Positions 33,414-41,500 of a DNA stretch of 64,000 nucleotides are shown piece by piece. Both the position numbers and the translations under genes were made by a program. How positions within the stretch are numbered: position 1 is the stretch's first letter; the number at the start of each line of letters is the position of its first letter. The notes under the pieces are model-generated. The model did not search any database. It worked only from the letters and a program-made list of their open reading frames with translations, and was not told the origin of the DNA. This DNA comes from Gracilibacillus sp. YIM 98692 (GTDB taxonomy: Bacteria > Bacillota > Bacilli > Bacillales > Amphibacillaceae): positions 434,001 through 498,000 of the forward strand of contig NZ_WIXM01000001.1 in assembly GCF_010993965.1 (NCBI RefSeq), given 5' to 3'.

Positions 33414-35663
33414 ATGAGTACTTTTCAAACACCAAGATATATCTTAGAATCGAAACGACAATGCGAAGTATCAGGTATGGACCCTGATGAAATTTTAAGG
33501 CCGGCAGTTAATATGACCGATAGCCAATTAGAAGAAAAAAGAGAATCCTATAGTGAAATACTAGAGGTTGTGAGCTTTTTTTCGAATAAATTACTAAACT
33601 CCTTAAAAGGAACACCTATTCTATTAGTTGTTTCAGATGAGAATGGGTTTGTTCTGGATTTAGCAGGAGATAAAACGATAAAAGCGACAGTAAATCAATT
33701 AGGTATTAAACCTGGAGCGCAATTTACCCAAGAGGATATGGGGACAAATGTGATAAGTTTGGCTTTACAGCAAAGGCATCCCATACAACTTATCGGAACG
33801 GACCATTATCACAAATATTTACAACACATCGCTTGCTATGGGGTAAGTTTTCATTACACTGATGTGGATAACTTATTAGGCAGTATTTCTATAATGACAA
33901 CGATTGAATTACAAAATCCGTTGTACCTAAATATGCTATCGAATGTGGTTGATTCCATTGAAAGAGAATTATTATTACGAAAACAAAATAGAAAATTAAA
34001 TATTATGAATCAAGTGATGCTAACGAGAACAAGGAATGCCATTATCATCACAGATGCTAATGGTATCGTAACAGAATTTAATGAGTTTGCTGAAAAGTTA
34101 TCAGGATTTACGAGAGAAGAAATAATAGGCAGGGATATTTATAAATCCCCAATAACAGGCAAGTATTTTCATGAAGTGATAAATAAACAAAAAAAGTTTA
34201 CAGATGTAGAAATGAAATTTGAAAATAATAATGGAGACATGAGGATTTGCCTTTTTGATGCGCAACCGATTTATGACAATAAAAATTCAAAAATAATTGG
34301 AGCGTTTGCTCAGCTTCGTGACATCACTGAGCGTTACTTAATAGAAGAAAAATATAATTATTTAGCGTTCCATGATGAATTAACCGGACTTCCTAATAGG
34401 AGATACTTTCATAATGAATTAAATAAACTCTTAAATGACTATAACAACAATAAAAATATAGCACTTTTATTAATTGATTTAGATAGATTTAAATTAATAA
34501 ATGATACTCTAGGTCATAGTAATGGAGATCGATTATTAAAATTAGTTTCTGAAAGAGTAAAAAATTGTATACAACCGGGAGATTTGCTTGCGAGAATTAG
34601 TGGAGATGAGTTTATTATCCTGCTTAAAAATATCAATGAAGTAAACGAAGCTACTAAAGTTGCTGATAAAGTCGTGGAACAATTCAAAAGTCCCTTTACT
34701 ATAAATCATAACCAGTTTCATACAACAGCTAGTTTAGGGATTGCCCTTTATCAAAGTGACGGGACAGATATCGAAAATTTCATGGTGCAGGTGGATGCAG
34801 CAATGTATAAAGCTAAAGCCCAAGGGAGAAACGGTTATACTGTTTACAACCCTGATATGTACAAAGATTCTAGTAAAGAATTGTTTTTAGAAACTCATCT
34901 TCGAAAGGCAGTCGAACAAAATGAGTTTATCCTTCATTACCAGCCCATATTTGATATAAAAGCTGGTAAGGTTATCAGTTTTGAAGCATTGATAAGATGG
35001 GACCACCCTGAATTAGGTATAATACAGCCGAATGATTTTATATCGATAGCAGAAAAGACAGGACTTATTATACCAATTGGAGAATGGGTATTGGAAGAAG
35101 CTTGCAGAAAAAATAAAGAATGGCAAGACAAGGGGTTACCACCTTTTAAAGTTAACGTGAATTTATCTACTCAACAATTTCTAAAACAAAATTTAGTGGA
35201 AGTAATTAAAGAAATCTTGGAAAAAACGAAATTAGATCCTCAATATTTAGAATTAGAAATAACCGAATCAATGGCAATGGACTGTAAATATGCGGAAAAG
35301 GTATTAAGAGAATTAAGAAATATAGGTGTACAAATTAGCATGGATGATTTTGGAACAGGTTATAGTTCATTAAGTTATTTAAAACGTTTTGCTATTAACT
35401 GTTTGAAAATTGATAAAGCTTTTGTTCGTGATATAATTAATGATAGAAATGATGCACAAATTGTTCGAACCATTATAGCCATGGCACAAGGATTGGGCCT
35501 CAAAGTTGTAGCTGAGGGAGTAGAAGATAGTCATCAATTTCAATATTTAAAAAATCAACAATGTGATTATGCACAAGGTTATTACTTTAGCAAACCAATA
35601 CCTGCTAAAGAGTTAGAAGATCATTTTTATACCATACAAAAAGGCTTTAAACTATTAAATTAA
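33414..35663 (+). CDS. GAF-PAS-GGDEF-EAL cyclic-di-GMP signalling protein
   Basis: A 749-residue, apparently soluble protein. The N-terminal about 190 residues are a GAF-like sensor domain of the type found in AcoR/DhaR activators (PILLVVSDENGFVLDLAGD, EDMGTNVISLALQQ). A PAS domain follows (about 205-310, AIIITDANGIVTEFNEFAEK). The GGDEF domain (about 320-480) starts DELTGLPNRRYF and has SGDEF near 395 at the active-site loop, a tolerated variant. The EAL domain (about 505-745) has FEALIRW, NVNLSTQQF, ELEITES, MDDFGTGYSSLSYLKRF and VAEGVED, so the phosphodiesterase residues look complete. A strong GGAGGAAAGC site precedes the ATG. The next gene begins 20 bases later, coupling it to metabolic genes. 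Confidence 0.9.
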   Translation: MSTFQTPRYILESKRQCEVSGMDPDEILRPAVNMTDSQLEEKRESYSEILEVVSFFSNKLLNSLKGTPILLVVSDENGFVLDLAGDKTIKATVNQLGIKPGAQFTQEDMGTNVISLALQQRHPIQLIGTDHYHKYLQHIACYGVSFHYTDVDNLLGSISIMTTIELQNPLYLNMLSNVVDSIERELLLRKQNRKLNIMNQVMLTRTRNAIIITDANGIVTEFNEFAEKLSGFTREEIIGRDIYKSPITGKYFHEVINKQKKFTDVEMKFENNNGDMRICLFDAQPIYDNKNSKIIGAFAQLRDITERYLIEEKYNYLAFHDELTGLPNRRYFHNELNKLLNDYNNNKNIALLLIDLDRFKLINDTLGHSNGDRLLKLVSERVKNCIQPGDLLARISGDEFIILLKNINEVNEATKVADKVVEQFKSPFTINHNQFHTTASLGIALYQSDGTDIENFMVQVDAAMYKAKAQGRNGYTVYNPDMYKDSSKELFLETHLRKAVEQNEFILHYQPIFDIKAGKVISFEALIRWDHPELGIIQPNDFISIAEKTGLIIPIGEWVLEEACRKNKEWQDKGLPPFKVNVNLSTQQFLKQNLVEVIKEILEKTKLDPQYLELEITESMAMDCKYAEKVLRELRNIGVQISMDDFGTGYSSLSYLKRFAINCLKIDKAFVRDIINDRNDAQIVRTIIAMAQGLGLKVVAEGVEDSHQFQYLKNQQCDYAQGYYFSKPIPAKELEDHFYTIQKGFKLLN

Positions 35664-35683
35664 TTTTGAAAGAAGTGGGAATA

Positions 35684-37318
35684 ATGGAGAAGGTTGCGAC
35701 TCTATTAGCTAAACATTTCAAAAAATGGGGCATATCTGATGTTTTTGGCATTCCTGGCAAGGCAGTAGTACCCTTAATTTTAGAAATAACCGACCAGGAT
35801 ATTAACTTTGTAACAAGTAAACATGAGTGTGGTGCCGGTTATCAAGCTGCTGGTTTTGCTTTATTAAGCCAAAAAATTGGAGTTGCTGTTGGTACTTCTG
35901 GACCCGGCGGAACAAATCTTATAACCGCTGCAGGTCAGGCCAAAGCATCTCACCTTCCCATTTTAATTATAACTGGTCATCCTTCCATAAAAGATACTGG
36001 AAAAGCACTTAGTCAAGACGCAACAGCATTTGGAACGGATATAGTTGAAATGTTTAAGCCTGTGACTAAGTTTAGTGCAAGAGTTGAAAGAGGAGATCAA
36101 GTTGAATCGTATTTTCAGCATGCATTAGAAAAAGCATTAACTGGATCAAAAGGCCCCGTACATCTATCAATACCAGCTGATGTATTAATAGAAGAAGTCC
36201 ATCCCTTTGAAATGGATTTACCAGAACCCCAACATGTAATATCTACAAGATTAGAAGAGGTTATAGAATTACTGAATGATGCACAAAAACCCGTGTTATT
36301 CTTAGGAAAAGGTGTTCACTCCAGTAAAGCATATGAAGAAGTTAGGCAAGTTGCGGAATATTGGGATATACCTGTCATGACAACACCTGGTGGTAAGGGG
36401 AGTTTTATTAGTAATCATCATTTATCATTAGGAGCGTTTGGGCTTGGGGGCCGCGATGAGGCTCACGATTACACAGAACATGGTATAGATTTGATGGTAG
36501 TCATAGGCAGTAAGTTAAGTGATATGTCATTGGCTGGACTGCAAAAAAATCAATACCCTGAAAAGGTTATACATTTTGATTATGATCAAACATTTATTGG
36601 AAAGTCTATTAATGTACCTACCCTATTCATATCTGGTGATATAAAAGCAAATCTTAATATAATATTAGAAAATATAAATAGAAGAGAAAATCAGAGTAGT
36701 AACTATATATCTGCTAAACACGAAAAATCTATGAACGAGATAGGCATAGAAAATGGCATTTATATGTCCTCCAAAAGTGCTATTGAAATAATGAATGAGG
36801 TACTGCCAGAAGATACTATCATTTTTGGAGATGATGGCAGCCATACTTTTTATGCCATTCAATCTTATGATATTAAAAAACCTGGAACGTTCTTTTTTGA
36901 TGATGTTTTTGGAGCAATGGGGCATGCTATAGGTTATTCGATTGGCGCTAAATTAGCATCTCCTAGTAAAAAAATTGCCTGTTTAACAGGAGATGGCTGC
37001 TTGCTTATGCATGGGTCCGAAATATCAACTGCTGTTAGCTCCAATTCTTCCGTGATATTTATTGTGCTTAATAATAGCGGATTGGATATGGTGGATAAAG
37101 GGATGAAAGTAAATATAGGTAAGTCAGTGGGTACAACTTTTGATCCACCAGTAGATATCTATCAATATGCTCAATCCATGGGTGCAACAGCATTTAAAGC
37201 TAGAACATCCAATCAATTATCAGACGCGCTGCATACAGCTTTAGTTATTAATGAAACATCCGTTATTGAGGTTATTGTCGATAATAATGAAATTCCACCA
37301 ACTATGAGGAGAGGATAA
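35684..37318 (+). CDS. Thiamine-diphosphate-dependent enzyme (acetolactate synthase/pyruvate oxidase-like)
   Basis: A 544-residue ThDP enzyme. The N-terminal PYR domain holds the catalytic Glu in TSKHECGAGYQAAGFA near residue 47 and GTSGPGGTNLITAAGQA. A central domain follows (KPVLFLGKGVHSSKAYEEV). The C-terminal PP domain has GAMGHAIGYSIGAKLA and the ThDP/Mg motif TGDGCLLMHG...NNS near 435. It could be a 2-oxo-acid decarboxylase, oxidase or carboligase; the substrate cannot be told. The start is set at ATG 35684 behind AAGAAGTGGG; a TTG at 35666 is the alternative. It sits between the GGDEF-EAL gene and the CMD-like gene with 2-20 base gaps, so all three form an operon. Confidence 0.85.
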   Translation: MEKVATLLAKHFKKWGISDVFGIPGKAVVPLILEITDQDINFVTSKHECGAGYQAAGFALLSQKIGVAVGTSGPGGTNLITAAGQAKASHLPILIITGHPSIKDTGKALSQDATAFGTDIVEMFKPVTKFSARVERGDQVESYFQHALEKALTGSKGPVHLSIPADVLIEEVHPFEMDLPEPQHVISTRLEEVIELLNDAQKPVLFLGKGVHSSKAYEEVRQVAEYWDIPVMTTPGGKGSFISNHHLSLGAFGLGGRDEAHDYTEHGIDLMVVIGSKLSDMSLAGLQKNQYPEKVIHFDYDQTFIGKSINVPTLFISGDIKANLNIILENINRRENQSSNYISAKHEKSMNEIGIENGIYMSSKSAIEIMNEVLPEDTIIFGDDGSHTFYAIQSYDIKKPGTFFFDDVFGAMGHAIGYSIGAKLASPSKKIACLTGDGCLLMHGSEISTAVSSNSSVIFIVLNNSGLDMVDKGMKVNIGKSVGTTFDPPVDIYQYAQSMGATAFKARTSNQLSDALHTALVINETSVIEVIVDNNEIPPTMRRG

Positions 37319-37320
37319 AA

Positions 37321-37716
37321 ATGACTAATCAAAATGATAACTATAAAAGAGGTATGGATATACTAAAAAAAATTACAGATGAAGAAGGTATAGATACCAT
37401 AAAAAGTTTTGGTGATTTTTATCCGGATTTTGAAAAAATGATGGTCTCTTTTGGTTATGGAGAGATTTACGCTAGAAAAGAATTAGATTTAAAACAAAGA
37501 GAATTAATCACTCTTTCATCTTTAATTACACAAGGAGCATTTGAACAGTTAGATTTTCATATTAATGCTGCACTACGTGTAGGTTTGGAACCAAAAGAAA
37601 TTGTAGAATTAGTGACACATTGTGCGGCATATGCAGGTTTTCCTAAAGCTTGTACAGCAATGGTAAAGGTAATGGAAGTATTTAAAAAACAAAATATAAA
37701 ATTAAACGATGCTTAA
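37321..37716 (+). CDS. Carboxymuconolactone decarboxylase (CMD/AhpD-like) family protein
   Basis: A 131-residue all-helical CMD-family protein: KELDLKQRELITLSSLITQG, then LDFHINAALRVGLEPKEIVE and HCAAYAGFPKACTAMVKVME. The conserved His (DFHINAAL) and the GLEPKEIVE turn are present. The AhpD CxxC is not, so a peroxidase role is unlikely. It starts two bases after the ThDP-enzyme stop. Such proteins often act in aromatic or keto-acid side pathways; the actual reaction is unknown. Confidence 0.8.
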   Translation: MTNQNDNYKRGMDILKKITDEEGIDTIKSFGDFYPDFEKMMVSFGYGEIYARKELDLKQRELITLSSLITQGAFEQLDFHINAALRVGLEPKEIVELVTHCAAYAGFPKACTAMVKVMEVFKKQNIKLNDA

Positions 37717-38074
37717 ATCATACAGACCTGTCACAAGTGGCCACCCCTCCAATCATGGCTGAATGAATGGACAAAAGTCACGCCTGAATTTTATTGGCCA
37801 ATACTTTGGAGATAATGCGTTTGTTGCTGTTGGCATGGAAACGGAAACAACATTCGAATGCTTCCTCCCTCTTCCTACATTTACACCATCAAACAAGGAT
37901 CTATTATGGTTCTAATGAGGATACAATATAACTTTCTATCTACGATTTTTCTTCGCTCGGTAAATGATGTATTGACATTATTGCTGTATGCGTTTACAAT
38001 ATTTTTTGATGATATAAGTTTATTTTATCAAAATTTTTCATACATACTTTCCATATCTTTTTTTAATTGCAAAA
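37717..38074 (+). other. Intergenic region with a possible coding remnant
   Basis: Bases about 37780-37860 translate as GQYFGDNAFVAVGMETETTF after frame stops, which looks like a piece of a former protein. I do not recognise it. The remaining AT-rich DNA to 38074 shows no feature. Confidence 0.3.
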
Positions 38075-38088
38075 TAACAACGTTGTTA
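38075..38088. promoter_or_regulatory. Palindromic operator-like site TAACAACGTTGTTA (1)
   Basis: A perfect 14-base palindrome, identical to the one at 38412-38425. It is unusually symmetric and points to a dimeric repressor. It lies about 430 bases upstream of the surface pectate lyase gene. Confidence 0.5.
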
Positions 38089-38239
38089 TAACTCCACTGT
38101 CTTCATAACCCTATCTATTAGCATAGTAGTTTTGCTACCTAAATATAAATAGTTAACATGCTTCATTTACTTTATCACGGTGAACAACCGTCCGTAAGAC
38201 CCTCACATCAAGACTTTTATTAATAAAAAAAGTATAAGT

Positions 38240-38358
38240 AAAGGATAACGGACGCTAGGACCCTGATAAGTTTCGCTAACCATCGCGGGGGTGAACCCCC
38301 CACTGATAGAAGTCTCTCTTTATTCATTGTCATAGAAAACTTCATCAAGAAATATCCA
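38240..38358 (-). repeat. Dispersed repeat element 2 (longest copy)
   Basis: On the - strand it runs from AATATTTCTTGATG-like sequence through AATAAAGAGAGACTTCTATC, a strong GGGGGG-TTCA-CCCCCC hairpin, GAAACTTATCAGGGT and AGCGTCCGTTATCC. Its first half recurs at 49512-49540 and its second half at 20367-20400. It looks like a structured miniature element. Open frames through it are not conserved. Confidence 0.55.
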
Positions 38359-38392
38359 AAAAGTCTAATCCATTTGTTTCTCATTGTTAGGC

Positions 38393-38425
38393 AACAATGT
38401 TGTTCTAATTTTAACAACGTTGTTA
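38393..38425. promoter_or_regulatory. Tandem palindromic operator-like sites (2 and 3)
   Basis: AACAATGTTGTT (38393-38404, one mismatch) and the perfect TAACAACGTTGTTA (38412-38425), 94-126 bases before the start codon at 38519. With the site at 38075 this gives three copies, suggesting looping or cooperative repression of the surface lyase gene. No regulator of this type is encoded next to it. Confidence 0.5.
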
Positions 38426-38518
38426 TTCATAAATAATAGCCTAAATCTATTCAGAAAGGGGGATCAGGTTTTAACCTATTATAATTGAAAACCTATTAAA
38501 AAGTTAGGAGGCATTTTT

Positions 38519-41500
38519 TTGAAAAATCACAAACGTATGCTAGCAATATTAAGTATCTTTGTATTATTGTTATCAAACATCCAAGTCACGGCACTTTCAG
38601 CAAACACGGAAGATGCAGAAATGATCGACATCTCTAGTGATTGGCAAGGCAGCATCATGGGGAATGTAGGTGGTGATAATAAAATCACCTCAGAAAACTT
38701 TGGGATTACAGAAAATGATGATGATTCCGTTACGCTAAAAAGTATCAATAACCGAGGTAAAATAGAAAGTGGTTCAGAAGGAATTGCTTACTATTTCAAA
38801 GAAGTTCCAACAGATACAAACTATACGATTTCTGCTACAGCAAAAGTAGATTCCTGGGACGCAAACAGCCAGGTTGGTTTTGGTATTATGCTTAGAAGCA
38901 ATGTTCTAGATAATGAAAACGATAGTAGTTTTACTGGGGATTATGTTGCTGCAGGTAATATCAAACAGGAAATGAGAGGATTTTATAAGTACGCAGATGA
39001 GGATTTTAAGCATCCAGAAGATTTATATACGGGGCCTGCTCCCGCTGTTGGTGAAGAATATGAGCTAAGTATTCAAAAGTCAGCAAACTTCTATACCATA
39101 ACGATTGATGGAGTAGAAAAAACACTTGAACATACAGAAGATCTCAATTACGCTGGTCTATTCACATCAAGAAACACCGAAGTTACATTTAGTGATATCA
39201 AACTAGACATTGAAGGCCAACATAACTTAAGTGATCTTGACTTTAGTGTATTTGGTTCTAACACAGGGGATGATAAGAACCCAGACCCTACCTTCCATCC
39301 AGACAATTCCGTTACGATAGAAGCGAACGGTGGTAAGATCTCAAGTTCTGTAGATGGTATATCATACTTGCACAAGGATCTGCCGGCAAACGCTAACTTT
39401 GAACTAAAAACAAAAGCAACCGTTCATGATTTTGATGGAAGCGATAGCCAAGTATCATTTGGATTAATGCTCAGAGACGAAATTGGTGAACATAGAGATT
39501 CAAGTGGGCATGAATCTACATATGTATCCGTTGGTGCGCTTGATAAGGTCATGAAAGGTTTTTACAAGCAAGACAGCCGTCAAAAACTTGATGCTTTTGC
39601 CAATAACAGTGTACCTGCTGCAGATGAAGTATACGATCTAACTATTAAAAAATCAGGTGATACGTATGTGGTTACCTCTAATGGTGAAAGTGAATCCATC
39701 AGTGCTGAAAATTTATTTACAGATGAAGTGTACGCAGGGATTTTTGTAGCTAGAGGAGCTACGGTAACTTTCAGTGATTTTTCCATTAAAGTTGCTAAGA
39801 ATGTAAACGGTTTATCTGTAGACGACAGTAACATGGAAAAATCAGAATATTTAATTGGAGAAGAATTAGATGTAACAGGTCTGGAAGTAACAGCTGAATA
39901 TGATGATGGATCCACGAAGGTCCTCTCTCCATCTGATTATATTGTTACCGGCTTTGACAGCAGTGAAGCTGGGACAAATACGATTACCATTAATTATAAT
40001 GGGATAACGGCAACAGTCGATGTCGAAATTGTTCCATTAACGGTTACAGAATTGCAAGTGAAATATTATCCAGCAAAAACTGTCTATTACAAAGAGGAGT
40101 CGTTTGATTCTCAAGGGTTAGTGATTACGGCTGATTATAATAATGGTTATAAAACAGCAGAATTGACAGATGATTTATATACGATATCCATTTCTGGTCA
40201 AGAATTACAAGAGGATGGCTATGTTTTTGAAAATGCAGGCACAAAAACGGTAACCGTTACATCAACGGAAACACCGGAAGAAACAACCACATTCAACGTC
40301 GAGGTAAAAGACGCTGATATTACAGGTCTTGACATTCGAAATCAGCCAACAAAACAAACGTACTTCCTAGGTGATGAATTAGACCTTTCCGGTATGTCTG
40401 TCTATGCAACATACAGTGATTCAAATGATGTACAATTAATGAAAGGTGAATACGACGTAACAGGATTTGATTCTACTACTGTTGGTGAGAAGGAAATAAA
40501 GATCTCCTACAAAGGCGAAGAAGCAACTCTCACAGTGAATGTAAAAGAAAAAGAGCTTCAAAATCTAGAAGTAACTTCCTATCCACAGACTACTTTTACA
40601 GTGGGTGAAGCGTTCAATCATAATGGACTAGACGTTTCCAAAGTGTATGACAGCGGGGATAAAGAATTGCTTGATGAATCTAGCTATACGGTCGATGCAT
40701 CAGCATTTGATTCTACTACTGCAGGGACTTACGACATAACCATTCAACCAAACAATGAGGATATCTCCCCTATTTCTTACCAAGTAACCGTAAGAGATGC
40801 AGTAGATTATGAGTGGAAAGAGATTCGATTTGGACAGTCCACATCGCATGATAAAAACACGATTACGTTTTTAGACGATAATACAGTGGAACTTGCCGCT
40901 GTGGGTGGTGCTGGTAAAATTACTGGTGATCACGATGGTATCACGTTCTACTATACAGAAATTGATGCGCAAAAAGATAACTTCCAGCTATCTGCAGATA
41001 TTAAAGTAAAAGAATACGCAAAAACGCCACATGATGGACAAGAATCATTTGGGATCATGGCGAGAGATGCCATCGGTACTGATGGTGATTCATCCGTATT
41101 CGCTTCTAATATCGCAGCTGTAGGTGGATATAGCGGCGGAACCAAGAATGATAATGGTACACAATTATTTGCTAGAACCGGTGTTGTATCTTCTGATGGG
41201 GAAGGCAGTCAAGGCATTCAAAAAAAAATGCTAAACAATGAAAAGCCTACCGCAGAAAATACGGAAAGCAACTATCGTTTAACCCTTGCTAAAACAAACA
41301 GTGGTTTCACAGGCCAATTAAATGATGGAGAAGAAGAAATTATTTTTGAGCCTGAAATATTAAACGTACAAGATGATAAATTATATATCGGCTTCTATAC
41401 GGCACGTGTAGCAACCATTGAAGTGAGCAATATCGACTTCACTGTAAGTGCTGCACAAACAGATGCACCGAAAGTGGTACCACCGGAAGAACCTGTTTCC

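Noticed and set aside
38220-38417. 65-codon - strand frame
   Set aside because: It lies in dispersed repeat element 2 and its hairpin; it is not conserved in the partial copies.
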